A model generated the notes under the pieces. The model made no database searches and was not told where the DNA came from. It worked only from the letters and a program-made list of their open reading frames with translations. A stretch of 64,000 nt of DNA from Bacteroides sp. Its GTDB lineage: Bacteria > Bacteroidota > Bacteroidia > Bacteroidales > Muribaculaceae. Numbering within the stretch: position 1 is the first letter of the stretch; each line of letters begins with the position of its first letter. Shown piece after piece: positions 54,059-62,967 of this stretch. The DNA is taken from NCBI GenBank assembly GCA_023666905.1, contig JAMPBC010000003.1, positions 1-64,000 on the forward strand. The letters run 5' to 3'. Both the position numbers and the translations under genes were made by a program.

Positions 54059-54594
54059 AGTTTTATCACGGTATATTTATGTCCGGTGTGTGGAAATACC
54101 TTGTCCAGTATATCACACAGGCTTACTTTCAAATAATTTGTGGTGGTTCCGTCGGGACATGCAATACAATCATCATCCATCACATCCTTATCCACTACCA
54201 CTTGAACCAGATTTTCAGCATCGGCAAAAACACTAAGTGGCGAGGCTGCACCCACCGGGGTAGATAGCATTTGGGCTAAAAGCTCTACCGGTGCAAATGA
54301 AACCCGCGAAATGCCTAATGCAGTTGAGAAATCACGAGTAACAAACGGTTTCGCTCCCGACATAATCAAGAGATAAAATTTCGTTTTTTGTCGATTACAT
54401 AAGAAAAGTGTTTTCACCACGTGGGCTCCCAACTTTTCTGACACCGCTTCGCATTGCTCCATTGTTATTGCAGGATCACATTCCAATCTTGAAAACGAAA
54501 CGCCGAGCTTCGAAAGTCCGGCGTAAACCCTCTGCTGTAATTGCGACTCAAAACGGCGAGGCGCAGTATGCGATATGGCTGAAATCTCTTCCAT
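54055..54594 (-). CDS. PrdX/YbaK-family aminoacyl-tRNA deacylase
   Basis: This 179-residue protein belongs to the YbaK/ProX (tRNA-editing) superfamily and best fits the PrdX/ProXp-ala branch. It shows HVVKTLFLCNRQKTKFYLL with the conserved catalytic lysine, GVGA-like ...LLAQMLSTPVGAASPLS, and the C-terminal GTTTNYLKVSLCDILDK and PHTGHKY elements. Family members hydrolyse mischarged Ala-tRNA-Pro. Its stop codon overlaps the start of the methyltransferase, and one base is shared with the upstream hydrolase (TAATG). Why an editing enzyme is in this envelope-type operon is unclear. Confidence 0.86.
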   Translation of the reverse strand: MEEISAISHTAPRRFESQLQQRVYAGLSKLGVSFSRLECDPAITMEQCEAVSEKLGAHVVKTLFLCNRQKTKFYLLIMSGAKPFVTRDFSTALGISRVSFAPVELLAQMLSTPVGAASPLSVFADAENLVQVVVDKDVMDDDCIACPDGTTTNYLKVSLCDILDKVFPHTGHKYTVIKL

Positions 54595-55493
54595 TACGAG
54601 TTTTTACGTGACTTCGATGACTTTGCCGATGCACGTTGTTTATACTTTTCAGAGTTACGAACCTGCTGTTTCTCAGGAATCTTGGCTTTTACAGAAGTTG
54701 CAGAAGCGGTTCGTTTAGAACTGCTCTTAAGTCCTGAGTAAGCTGAGTTCATACGTCCGTCAGTAATAGAAAACGAGTCAGCCACCGGACGGTTAAAATC
54801 TTTAAGGCTGTGATTGAGCAACCATTCGTATGTTTCCGCCAAATAAAACAATCGTGCCGGTTGCGAATGATTCATGCCCGGGACACGGTCGTAAATCAGT
54901 CGCGGAGTATTGCTATCGGCACTGCGCATGGCTTCAACCACTTTATCGCTCTGAGAAACACTCACAGCCCTGTCAGCAGTACCATGTACAATCCACAATG
55001 GCACATCGTTTAGACCGGATAAGTCCTTGACTGAACCACCGCCACAAAAAGCCATTGCTGCAGCTACATCTTCGGGGTAGGTGGCGGCAAAATCAATGGC
55101 TCCATAACCACCAAGGCTCATGCCAAGCACATAAATGCGATCATAGTCCACATTATAATAATCCTCAACCCATTTCAATACATTCATTATCTTTTTAGGG
55201 CTCCATGCTCCTCCGGGATTTTGCGGAGCAATAACGTATGCATCGAGTTCACACCCTTTTTCAACAGCATCAAGAGTGCCATAACGGCGCACTTTGTTCA
55301 AATCGTTACCACACAAACTGGCCCCATGCAGGAAAATAAACACCGGTTTGGCTTCCATGCTGTCCTCCGGCTCTACAAGCCAGAAATTGTAGCCATCGGC
55401 TACCTTTCCCCTATGGGAAGTGACTTTAGCTGCCGAAATAGTAAATGACAAGAGGGTTAAAAATGAAAATATTATGGTAAGTTTCTTTATCAT
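54594..55493 (-). CDS. Exported alpha/beta hydrolase with a basic tail
   Basis: This 299-residue protein has a signal peptide (about 1-21, ending TISAA) and an alpha/beta-hydrolase core of the dienelactone/prolyl-oligopeptidase or LpqC esterase type. HGASLCGNDLN forms the oxyanion region, GMSLGGYGA (nucleophile serine) the elbow, and VHGTADRAV the acid strand; the catalytic histidine is probably in GMNHSQPAR. After about residue 245 comes a 50-residue Lys/Ser/Arg tail (KSSKSRKNS at the end) that lies outside the fold and looks disordered. It may bind anionic surface polymers. It is the second gene in the operon, nine bases after the PQQ gene. Confidence 0.85.
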   Translation of the reverse strand: MIKKLTIIFSFLTLLSFTISAAKVTSHRGKVADGYNFWLVEPEDSMEAKPVFIFLHGASLCGNDLNKVRRYGTLDAVEKGCELDAYVIAPQNPGGAWSPKKIMNVLKWVEDYYNVDYDRIYVLGMSLGGYGAIDFAATYPEDVAAAMAFCGGGSVKDLSGLNDVPLWIVHGTADRAVSVSQSDKVVEAMRSADSNTPRLIYDRVPGMNHSQPARLFYLAETYEWLLNHSLKDFNRPVADSFSITDGRMNSAYSGLKSSSKRTASATSVKAKIPEKQQVRNSEKYKQRASAKSSKSRKNS

Positions 55494-55502
55494 GTTTTTT
55501 AT

Positions 55503-57083
55503 TTATTTTATGCTTACTTTGAAAATCGAGTTGCCACGTGAGCCAACAACGAGCTGATTTCCAATAATAACCGGCGATGATTCAAAATTATTGCCCACAT
55601 GCTGTGTTGCCAATATTTTACCATCCGCTGCATTAATAATGTAAAGATTCCCGGTGCAGTCTCCCGTTACAATGAACATCTGTCCTGATTCATTCACAAA
55701 TTTCACAGGCGATGACCATGCATAGTATTTAAGTGGAGTCTCATACACAATTTTTCCCGTAGTCCTGTCAAGAGCCACAAGGCATCCGTTCTGCCCTTTG
55801 GTGTTTTTCACACAATTGGTAAACAAAAGATTTTCGCAGTTTCCTTCGCCCAAAACAGCACTTGCATAAAATCCTCCGTCAAAATGCTTTTTCTCAATGT
55901 TGTGTCTGCGTCCCTCGATTTGAGACAGCCACACTTCTTCACCATTAAGAGCGTTGAGTTTTACGAATTTTGCCGAACCGGCATCCTGAAGGTCTATTTC
56001 ACAACCTACATATAGGTATGGTGTGCCATCTTCAACCGCAATCACTGGTGTTGCGTCAATGTCGTCGCCGAGCTGATAGAGCCACACCGGCTTCATGTTG
56101 TCAAGATTCACACCTAAAATATTGCCATGGTTATCTGCTATGAATCCATAATTGGAATAGGCTGCCATTGACGATTCGATACCCGGGGCCGAACCACCAA
56201 CCGTGTACCTGAGCACACTGTGCATTGCAAGTTCACCGGGTTTGGCAGTCAATTTGTAGAAACCGCCATTTTCACCGGGGCGAAAAAGAAATTGGCCAAT
56301 TCTTAAAGGAGAAGAATCATAAGCGCCCCAACGACGTTGAGCCTTGGGGTCTTCAGCAAAAAAGTGAAATTGCTCGTTTTTGTACAGATCAATGGCCAAA
56401 GCACCAAAGGGACGTTTGCCTGGCACACCCTGCCCTACATACAAATTGCCATTAAGCGTTGGGTCAAGAGATATGGTACCTTTAATGGGATTTCCTACCG
56501 GAATTGCTTTACGCGAAGCCTTACCGGTATTGAAATCAATAAAGTACACACTGCCAAACAGCGACCCTACCATAATTTCTTTTCCGGAAAAATCACTCTC
56601 AACAACTCCTGAACTTTTCATTTTGGCAAGACAACTATCGGGCCATTCCACATACAATGGCTGTCCGGTCCAACCGGTTCCGCCGCCCCAACTTCCAACA
56701 GAAGTCTGACTGTAATCTTCTTGAGTATGGAATGTCCAGTCAACAATAATCTGTGAGGGAGTACCACTAACCGTACCTCCGAAATCAGCTTGCCGCTTAA
56801 GACCTCCTCTAAAGGTAAACACTCCGGGAGCCGTTGAATAATAATCTGTCAGCTCCATTATCCGGCCATCATTTGAAGTGTTAACCGTTTCAATTTTATA
56901 AATAAGCTTGGACACTGAAGCGTAAGCGGTGTCAGGTAGTCGCTCTAAAACCGCGTCTACATTGGGAGTACGTGCAACGGAATCAGAGTCGGAATTTTCA
57001 GAAGCCCCCGCCCTTTTTGAGGAACCCGAACCGCATGAATTAAAAATGGTTAAAATTAATGCACAAATCGCAAAATATCGCAT
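55503..57083 (-). CDS. PQQ-like beta-propeller lipoprotein
   Basis: This 526-residue lipoprotein (lipobox FNSC, acceptor Cys17) is made of PQQ-type propeller blades, for example GSLFGSVYFIDFNTGKASRKA, GTPYLYVGCEIDLQDA, LVALDRTTGKIVYETPLKY and GNLYIINAADGKILATQHVG. It resembles BamB-like PQQ proteins and glucose-dehydrogenase-like propellers, but the cofactor ligands cannot be assessed. It is lipid-anchored and likely periplasmic or on the outer membrane. It is the first gene of the five-gene operon (PQQ, hydrolase, PrdX, methyltransferase, VanW), with a good promoter at 57119-57150. Function unknown; a scaffold or binding role is inferred. Confidence 0.86.
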   Translation of the reverse strand: MRYFAICALILTIFNSCGSGSSKRAGASENSDSDSVARTPNVDAVLERLPDTAYASVSKLIYKIETVNTSNDGRIMELTDYYSTAPGVFTFRGGLKRQADFGGTVSGTPSQIIVDWTFHTQEDYSQTSVGSWGGGTGWTGQPLYVEWPDSCLAKMKSSGVVESDFSGKEIMVGSLFGSVYFIDFNTGKASRKAIPVGNPIKGTISLDPTLNGNLYVGQGVPGKRPFGALAIDLYKNEQFHFFAEDPKAQRRWGAYDSSPLRIGQFLFRPGENGGFYKLTAKPGELAMHSVLRYTVGGSAPGIESSMAAYSNYGFIADNHGNILGVNLDNMKPVWLYQLGDDIDATPVIAVEDGTPYLYVGCEIDLQDAGSAKFVKLNALNGEEVWLSQIEGRRHNIEKKHFDGGFYASAVLGEGNCENLLFTNCVKNTKGQNGCLVALDRTTGKIVYETPLKYYAWSSPVKFVNESGQMFIVTGDCTGNLYIINAADGKILATQHVGNNFESSPVIIGNQLVVGSRGNSIFKVSIK

Positions 57084-57118
57084 TACACTGTGTTTTCGGT
57101 TATTCTTTTATACAACTG

Positions 57119-57150
57119 CAAAATTACTCATTATTTAGCGTTAAGGCAAC
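57119..57150 (-). promoter_or_regulatory. Promoter of the PQQ-VanW operon (GTTG-N20-TAATTTTG)
   Basis: On the minus strand the -33 GTTG is at 57150-57147 and the -7 TAATTTTG at 57126-57119, 20 bases apart, about 35 bases upstream of the ATG. Confidence 0.65.
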
Positions 57151-57278
57151 ACACTTAGCCACAATAAACCAAAACGAACGTAAAGCTATGTTAAACAAAT
57201 TTTCACCAATTTCCCATAACAGCATCCAGCACAAATAAGTCACATTAAATAAATTCTTTCATGGACTTTAGAAACTTT

Positions 57279-57310
57279 ATTGCCAACTCCATGGTTAGTC
57301 ACTAAATTTG
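57279..57310 (+). promoter_or_regulatory. Promoter of the MATE gene (ATTG-N20-TAAATTTG)
   Basis: A -33 ATTG at 57279-57282 and a -7 TAAATTTG at 57303-57310 are spaced by 20 bases, giving a leader of about 50-80 bases. Confidence 0.65.
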
Positions 57311-57362
57311 CACTCCGGAAACACCAACAAACAAAACGTGACAACCCAAGAATACTGGCGTA

Positions 57363-58709
57363 TTGAAATCAACCGCAGGAAATAAGATTGACATGATCAG
57401 CGGCCCTTTGACACCAAGGCTGCTCGCTTTTGCCACCCCCCTGATTCTAAGCGGCATTTTGCAACAATCGTTCAATGCGGTAGACATTGCCGTCATTGGC
57501 CGATATGCATCGAGTTCCGCTCTTGCGGCAGTTGGTTCAAACGGACCACTCATAAACATCCTTGTCAATCTTTTCATTGGTATATCAATAGGAGCTAACG
57601 TTGTTATAGCCAACTATATTGGACGAAAAAACAACAATGGCATCCGTTCCGCTATTGGCACCACGGCACTGCTTTCAATTATAAGCGGTGCTATCCTGAT
57701 GATTATCGGCATCTGCCTTGCCCGGCCTGTTTTGGAATGGATGAGCGCACCGGATAATGTTATCGACTTGGCCACGGAGTATCTGGAAATTTACTTCCTG
57801 GGGATGCCCTTCATGATGATTTACAACTTCGGCTCGGCAATAATGCGCAGCATGGGCGACACCAAACGCCCGTTCTATTCACTGCTCGTGGCCGCAGTTG
57901 CCAATGTCGGCTTCAACATGCTTTTTGTGGCAATGTTTAGTCTTGGTGTTGCAGGCGTTGCCTACGGAACGGTTATTGCCAACGCTATCAACGCCGGATT
58001 CATTGTATGGTGGCTCATGCACGAGGCGGAGCCCTACCGCCTGCGGGTAAAGAGCATGCGCATAAACAAGAGCGAGCTCAAAAAGATGCTGCAAATAGGC
58101 GTTCCTGCCGGAATCCAAGGAATGGTTTTCTCCGGAGCCAACCTTTTCATCCAGGCCGCCATAAATCGTTATGGCGCGGACGCCATGGCGGGCTCATCGG
58201 CAGCCCTTGCCTACGAAGCCTACTGCTACTTCATAATTGCAGCATTCTCTCAAGCCACCGTTGCTTTTGTGAGTCAAAACTACGGAGCCGGTCAATATGA
58301 AAGGTGTCGAAAAGTTGTACGGCACTGCATGCTGCTAAGTTTAATTTTCACATTCATAGCAACGGAACTCATCACGCTCAATGGCGCAACATGTTTAAGG
58401 GTATTTACCTCCGATTCCCAGGTTATTGATTTCGGTGTAGAGCGTATGAGAACAGTTCTGATGTTCCAATTTTTAGCGTGCAGCTATGAAATAACAGGCT
58501 CAGCAATGCGCGGACTCGGAAATTCACTCACACCCATGCTGCTGACCGTATTCGGAACATGTGCCTTAAGGCTAATTTGGATCTATACCGTAAATGCACA
58601 TTATGGACAATTCGATGTGTTGCTTTACGTCTATCCAATAAGCTGGATAATAACGGGAGCACTGGTAATAGGCGCCTACCTGAAAATGGCTCGGAAATGT
58701 CTTGGTTAA
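57363..58709 (+). CDS. MATE family efflux transporter
   Basis: This 448-residue inner-membrane transporter has about 12 TM helices in two similar halves. TM1 begins PRLLAFATPLILSGILQQS and the second-half start is KKMLQIGVPAGIQGMVFSG; both carry the MATE helix pattern. Substrates of relatives are cationic drugs, driven by Na+ or H+. The start is uncertain: TTG 57363 gives an N-terminal NKIDMISGPL segment like that of relatives, while ATG 57393 starts at MISGPL. I favour 57363 because the residues before the ATG fit the family. The gene ends four bases inside the convergent TonB gene. Confidence 0.9.
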   Translation: MKSTAGNKIDMISGPLTPRLLAFATPLILSGILQQSFNAVDIAVIGRYASSSALAAVGSNGPLINILVNLFIGISIGANVVIANYIGRKNNNGIRSAIGTTALLSIISGAILMIIGICLARPVLEWMSAPDNVIDLATEYLEIYFLGMPFMMIYNFGSAIMRSMGDTKRPFYSLLVAAVANVGFNMLFVAMFSLGVAGVAYGTVIANAINAGFIVWWLMHEAEPYRLRVKSMRINKSELKKMLQIGVPAGIQGMVFSGANLFIQAAINRYGADAMAGSSAALAYEAYCYFIIAAFSQATVAFVSQNYGAGQYERCRKVVRHCMLLSLIFTFIATELITLNGATCLRVFTSDSQVIDFGVERMRTVLMFQFLACSYEITGSAMRGLGNSLTPMLLTVFGTCALRLIWIYTVNAHYGQFDVLLYVYPISWIITGALVIGAYLKMARKCLG

Positions 58710-59143
58710 CGGCGGAACGCTATCGGCAAAATGCAATAAACCGGAACCGGACTTCCCGAAACCCTGCCGGCTTTCCAAGCAGGCATGCTGCGGATTATTC
58801 TCACAGCTTCCCTGTCAATGCTCTCCTCAACGCCACGAATAATTTCAATATCGGAAATAGAGCCGTTGGGCATAACAACAAACCCACAAAGAACACGTCC
58901 TTCAATACCTTCCTGATAGGCCTGACGTGGATAACGGCGCTCCTTATTAATATATCGCATCATGGCATTGTCACCTCCGGGGAATTCCGGCTGCACATCA
59001 ACGGCGTCGGCAACATAAGCTTCCACCACTACTGACGACGAGCGACTGTAGTAGCTCACTTTGCTGCGCTGAGCCATTGCCGGAAGGGTTGATAAGGCAA
59101 ATAAAAGCGATGCGGGTAATATGCGATGAGTAAGAATGTTCAT
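58706..59143 (-). CDS. Energy-transducer TonB C-terminal-domain protein with a signal peptide
   Basis: This 145-residue protein has an N-terminal signal peptide (about 1-24, ending AMAQ) instead of the usual TonB anchor and proline-rich spacer. The mature part is mostly a TonB C-terminal domain, with PEFPGGDNAMMRYINKERRYPRQA, then GRVLCGFVVMPNGSISDIEIIRG and the terminal strand PVPVYCILPIAF. In Bacteroidota such short proteins are thought to contact TonB-dependent receptors or transfer binding, but cannot be energised by ExbB without an anchor. It is monocistronic with a good promoter. Its role is unknown. Confidence 0.85.
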   Translation of the reverse strand: MNILTHRILPASLLFALSTLPAMAQRSKVSYYSRSSSVVVEAYVADAVDVQPEFPGGDNAMMRYINKERRYPRQAYQEGIEGRVLCGFVVMPNGSISDIEIIRGVEESIDREAVRIIRSMPAWKAGRVSGSPVPVYCILPIAFRR

Positions 59144-59195
59144 TTATGAGAGAGTGTGTGTGAGGTAAGAGTTTGTTTTTCCATTGATTTGAAAG

Positions 59196-59227
59196 CAAAA
59201 TTATATCTATACTGCGAAATGTGCAAA
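59196..59227 (-). promoter_or_regulatory. Promoter of the TonB-domain gene (TTTG-N20-TAATTTTG)
   Basis: The minus-strand -33 TTTG at 59227-59224 and -7 TAATTTTG at 59203-59196 are spaced by 20 bases, about 50 bases upstream of the ATG. Confidence 0.8.
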
Positions 59228-59371
59228 ATTTAACAGCGCATTTTGAGAATGATTATTATTGTTTTAAGTTTATTGACATTTCAGAAGCAATAACACTACA
59301 CATTTTGCTCTCTGCGCTATCAACAACGCATCCCAAGGCAATATAGTTGGGTGCGAAACGTTAATTCTTTG

Positions 59372-59379
59372 TATATTTG
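59372..59379 (+). promoter_or_regulatory. -7 box (TATATTTG) of the porQ-cmk-ispH operon
   Basis: TATATTTG followed by C lies 16 bases before the porQ ATG. A possible -33 GTTG at 59346-59349 has 22-base spacing. Confidence 0.6.
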
Positions 59380-59395
59380 CAGCTGAAAAATATCA

Positions 59396-60430
59396 ATGAC
59401 AAAGTTTTCCCTCCCACATATCATTTCCGGTTGTGTGCTTAATGCCTCACTGCTCATGGCACTAACCACCAGAGCGGGCGACTCCTCGCCGGCCTACAAT
59501 TATCTGAACATACCCTCATCGTCGCTCATCTACGGCCTTGGCGGTATTAACATTTCCACTATCACTGACGATGTCAATTCCATTGACCAGAACCCGGCAT
59601 TGCTCGGTCCGGAGTTCGAGAAGCAAATTGGATTAAACTACATGCGCTACATTGCCAACTCCAATTTTGCCGGTGCCCGATTTGCATCATCGGCCGGTGA
59701 ACATGGTGCATGGGGTATCGGCATTCAATATTATGGTTACGGAGAAATGGATCTCACCGACATTTCCGGAAACATCAACGGCTCGTTTTCTCCCAAGGAT
59801 ATTACTTTCTCTGGAGTATATTCCCACGACATCACAGAAACCTTGCGGGGCGGTATTAATTTGAAATTCCTTTACAGTTCCTATGGCGAATACACCGCAA
59901 TGGCCATCGCCACAGATTTAGGCATAAATTATTATGATGCCGAGCGCGACCTGTCACTTTCGGCCGTAATTGCCAATCTTGGCGGACAGGTGAAACGTTT
60001 TGACCAACGTTATAATCGCCTGCCTGTTGACATCCGGTTAGGATGGACAAAGTCGTTCGGTTCTCTCCCTATCCGCTTCTCCGTCACAGCATGGAATCTC
60101 ACCAAATGGAAACTTCCATATTACGAAACCGGCGACGGAACTGAAAACTCCGAGCCGGAACTGAAGGACTCGTTCGGATCCAACCTGTTTCGCCATCTGA
60201 TATTTGCCGCCGATTTTGTGCCTTCCGAAAAATTCCACATTGGCATTGGATATAACTACAAAACACGCACCGACATGGCAACCTATTCCCGTTCCTTCCT
60301 CTCCGGATTCTCCGTTGGGGCAGGTCTTAATGTGAAATCATTCGGCATTGGCATAGCTCTCTCCCAGCCACATTCGGGTGCAACAACATTCATGTTTAAT
60401 CTTTCAACCAATCTTAGCGAACTTCTATGA
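59396..60430 (+). CDS. porQ: Type IX secretion system outer-membrane protein PorQ
   Basis: This 344-residue outer-membrane beta-barrel protein has a signal peptide (about 1-29, ending TRAGD). Repeated strand segments (GIGIQYYGYGEM, GVYSHDITETLRGGINLKFLY, LGWTKSFGSLPIRFSV) and the PorQ-type ...LNIPSSSLIYGLGGINIST... start support the family. PorQ is a non-core part of the type IX secretion system needed for sorting and attachment of exported proteins in Porphyromonas. The porQ-cmk-ispH order is seen in other Bacteroidota. Its presence suggests that this organism uses type IX export, consistent with the surface-protein tail at 1-323. It overlaps cmk by four bases. Confidence 0.87.
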   Translation: MTKFSLPHIISGCVLNASLLMALTTRAGDSSPAYNYLNIPSSSLIYGLGGINISTITDDVNSIDQNPALLGPEFEKQIGLNYMRYIANSNFAGARFASSAGEHGAWGIGIQYYGYGEMDLTDISGNINGSFSPKDITFSGVYSHDITETLRGGINLKFLYSSYGEYTAMAIATDLGINYYDAERDLSLSAVIANLGGQVKRFDQRYNRLPVDIRLGWTKSFGSLPIRFSVTAWNLTKWKLPYYETGDGTENSEPELKDSFGSNLFRHLIFAADFVPSEKFHIGIGYNYKTRTDMATYSRSFLSGFSVGAGLNVKSFGIGIALSQPHSGATTFMFNLSTNLSELL

Positions 60431-61140
60431 TCACTTCAAGTAATCAACCGCTCATCACCATAGCTATTGACGGTTACTCATCGTCTGGCAAAAGCACCAT
60501 GGCCAAGCAGCTTGCCAAAAAAATTGGATATCGTTACATTGACTCGGGTGCAATGTATCGCGCCGTAACCCTTTATGCGCTGCGTAAAAGATATGTAAGT
60601 CCGGGAACTGACGTAGATTCACAAGCACTAATCAAGGAGCTCCCTTCACTGAAAATTGAATTTGAAGTTAAGGGCAACGAACAATTCACTCTTTTAAATG
60701 GTGAAAATGTTGAATCGGAAATAAGATCGATGGCCGTGAGCCAATGCGTCTCACCCATTGCTGCAATTCCAGAAGTACGCCATGCTCTTGTGGCCCTTCA
60801 GCAACAGCTTGGGGAAAACAAAGGTATTGTTATGGATGGACGCGACATAGGAACAAATGTTTTTCCACATGCCGAGCTGAAAATATTTGTAAACGCATCT
60901 GCTCAAACACGTGCGCAGCGCCGTCTTGCGGAGATGGTCAATAAAGGAATTGCAACCACTTACGAGGAAGTGCTTGCCAACGTTGTCAGTCGCGACCACA
61001 TTGATGAAACCCGTAAAGAAAGCCCGTTGCGCCAAGCTCCGGATGCAATAGTTATTGACAACTCGACAATGTCGGTTGAGGCTCAGAACCAATGGCTGCT
61101 CAATCAGTTCCGCAACACAATCAGCAATCTTTCCGAATGA
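60427..61140 (+). CDS. cmk: (d)CMP kinase
   Basis: This 237-residue cytoplasmic enzyme phosphorylates CMP and dCMP. The P-loop GYSSSGKST is at 16-24; the CMP-binding region includes IDSGAMYRAVTLYA, and GRDIGTNVFPHA and the C-terminal lid RLAEMVNKG are present. Length is about average. It overlaps porQ and ispH by four bases at each end (ATGA), so all three are one transcript and are translated in series. Confidence 0.95.
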   Translation: MITSSNQPLITIAIDGYSSSGKSTMAKQLAKKIGYRYIDSGAMYRAVTLYALRKRYVSPGTDVDSQALIKELPSLKIEFEVKGNEQFTLLNGENVESEIRSMAVSQCVSPIAAIPEVRHALVALQQQLGENKGIVMDGRDIGTNVFPHAELKIFVNASAQTRAQRRLAEMVNKGIATTYEEVLANVVSRDHIDETRKESPLRQAPDAIVIDNSTMSVEAQNQWLLNQFRNTISNLSE

Positions 61141-62009
61141 TAAAGGTTGAAATTGACAATGACTCAGGATTTTGTTTTGGTGTAACGGCCGCCATTAACA
61201 AAGCAGAAGCCGAACTCGCCAAACAACGTCCGCTGTATTGTCTGGGCGACATTGTTCACAATTCCGACGAAGTGGAACGCCTTCGCAGTAAAGGTCTTGT
61301 CACCATCACTCATGCCGATCTTGAAAATCTTCATAACGTAAGCGTACTTCTTCGTGCCCACGGTGAACCTCCCTCAACCTACGAAATTGCCCGCCGTAAC
61401 GGTATTCGTATAATCGATGCCACATGCCCTGTGGTTTTGCAATTGCAACGAAGAATTAATTCGGCTTATCATTCATCGCAACAACCGCCTCAAATAGTAA
61501 TATACGGTAAGGCCGGCCACGCCGAAGTCAATGGATTGGTTGGACAGACTGATGGAACAGCATTGGTGGTTGAAGATTCCGATTCTCTTAACAATATTGA
61601 CTTCAACAAGCCAATCGCACTTTACTCCCAGACCACCAAATCGCTTGACGGCTACAGAAACATGTGCAATTCCATTGCCGAAAAGGCCGCAGGTAAAGTT
61701 TCGGTGAGCTATCACGACACCATCTGCCGGCAAGTTGCCAATAGAGCCGAACGCCTGAGCGAGTTTGCAAGGTCTCATTCCGTGGCGCTGTTCGTGTGCG
61801 GTAAAAAAAGCAGCAACGGACGTGTGCTTTATGGTCATTGCAAAGATGCCAATCCGAACACACACTTGATTGAGAACGCAACAGAAATTGACCCTGCATG
61901 GCTTCAACAAGCCACAAGCATAGGGATTTGTGGAGCCACATCTACTCCACGTTGGCTCATGGAAGATGTGCGTGACACCGTTCAAAACATCTTGAAAAAT
62001 CAAAAATAA
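61137..62009 (+). CDS. ispH: 4-hydroxy-3-methylbut-2-enyl diphosphate reductase
   Basis: This 290-residue [4Fe-4S] enzyme performs the last step of the MEP isoprenoid pathway. The three cluster cysteines are C13 (SGFCFGV), C97 (DATCP) and C197 (HDTICRQ); substrate histidines lie in VHNSDEV, LRAHGEPP and KAGHAEVNG, with E130 as the proton relay. ATG 61137 gives the family start and overlaps cmk; a longer upstream frame is not likely. It is followed 13 bases later by a small exonuclease gene. Confidence 0.95.
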   Translation: MIKVEIDNDSGFCFGVTAAINKAEAELAKQRPLYCLGDIVHNSDEVERLRSKGLVTITHADLENLHNVSVLLRAHGEPPSTYEIARRNGIRIIDATCPVVLQLQRRINSAYHSSQQPPQIVIYGKAGHAEVNGLVGQTDGTALVVEDSDSLNNIDFNKPIALYSQTTKSLDGYRNMCNSIAEKAAGKVSVSYHDTICRQVANRAERLSEFARSHSVALFVCGKKSSNGRVLYGHCKDANPNTHLIENATEIDPAWLQQATSIGICGATSTPRWLMEDVRDTVQNILKNQK

Positions 62010-62022
62010 ATTACAACGGCCA

Positions 62023-62523
62023 ATGGATTCGTTTGTTGCAATAGATGTTGAAACTGCCAATGGCGAGCGTACAAGTATTTGTGCCATAGGCGCCGTGAAA
62101 GTTGTTAACGGAGTTATCACAGACCAATTCTACCGTCTTGTCAAGCCATTGCCCAACTATTATTACAGCCATTTCACAAACAACATACATGGTATTGGGC
62201 GAAAAGACACTGACTCGCAACCAGATTTCGCTCATGTTTGGCCAGAACTGAAAGCATTCATCGGCGATTTGCCTCTCGTTGCTCACAACAAAGCATTTGA
62301 CCGCAATGTGCTCTGCGCCACAGCTCGTGCTTACGGCATAGATTTCCCGGACAATGATTTTCATTGCACACTCAATAAAGCACGGCGTACATTTCCCCGT
62401 CAACTGTGCCCATCATTCTCTCTTCCATTTCTCGCTCAATTCCTTGGAATACCATTTAATAACCACCACAATGCTCTTGCCGATGCTGAAGCATGCGCCA
62501 AGATAGCCCTTGCAATTTTATGA
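62023..62523 (+). CDS. DEDDh 3'-5' exonuclease (DnaQ-like)
   Basis: This 166-residue nuclease has the three exonuclease motifs: Exo I FVAIDVETAN, Exo II VAHNKAFDRNVL, and Exo III HHNALADAEACAKIAL with the DEDDh histidine. It resembles stand-alone DnaQ-family exonucleases that trim DNA or RNA 3' ends rather than the full polymerase epsilon subunit. Substrate unknown. It follows ispH by 13 bases, and its stop lies in the ATG of the next lipoprotein gene, so it is the penultimate gene of the operon. Confidence 0.88.
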   Translation: MDSFVAIDVETANGERTSICAIGAVKVVNGVITDQFYRLVKPLPNYYYSHFTNNIHGIGRKDTDSQPDFAHVWPELKAFIGDLPLVAHNKAFDRNVLCATARAYGIDFPDNDFHCTLNKARRTFPRQLCPSFSLPFLAQFLGIPFNNHHNALADAEACAKIALAIL

Positions 62524-62918
62524 AATTCATCTTCAAATCCACACTTTTCATACCCATTGCCTTAACGGCCTGTCAAACAAACAGCAATGATGATTCCGTG
62601 ACCTACGACATCACCGCCGAGATGCCTGAAGCCAATATAACGGAAGCTAAGCAGTCACCGACAACAACATCATCACGTTTAACCGGCACTGACGCTGATA
62701 AGGATTCTGAACCCTACCGCATGGGACGCAAGCATGCAAAACATCTTCATGAGCAATGCCGTACAACCGAAGAAGTAAGAGACGAACTCCTTGACATTAA
62801 CGCCAGAACAACAAACATACAATTTCATATTGGCGCCGAAGCAGCCAACAGTTATTTACAAGGCATAAAGGATTATCTTACAGAAGTATCAGACACCCTC
62901 GCAACAACTTTGTTTTAA
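62520..62918 (+). CDS. Small hypothetical lipoprotein
   Basis: This 132-residue predicted lipoprotein (lipobox LTAC, acceptor Cys18) has an acidic, threonine/serine-rich linker (to about residue 60, low complexity) and a helical, charged C-terminal part (GRKHAKHLHEQCRTTEEV, LDINARTTNIQFHIGAEA). I do not recognise a family. The ATG lies within the stop of the exonuclease gene (ATGA), a strong sign of co-translation. It is the end of the porQ operon and is followed by the tRNA-Cys promoter. Confidence 0.75.
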   Translation: MKFIFKSTLFIPIALTACQTNSNDDSVTYDITAEMPEANITEAKQSPTTTSSRLTGTDADKDSEPYRMGRKHAKHLHEQCRTTEEVRDELLDINARTTNIQFHIGAEAANSYLQGIKDYLTEVSDTLATTLF

Positions 62919-62967
62919 TAGTCCTCGCTGATAATCCCGTAGAAAGAAAAATGTTTTTGTAAAAAAG

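Noticed and set aside
57338..57385. A 15-codon GTG-initiated leader peptide before the MATE gene
   Set aside because: It has no repeated regulatory codons or attenuator hairpin, and it overlaps the likely TTG start of the MATE gene.
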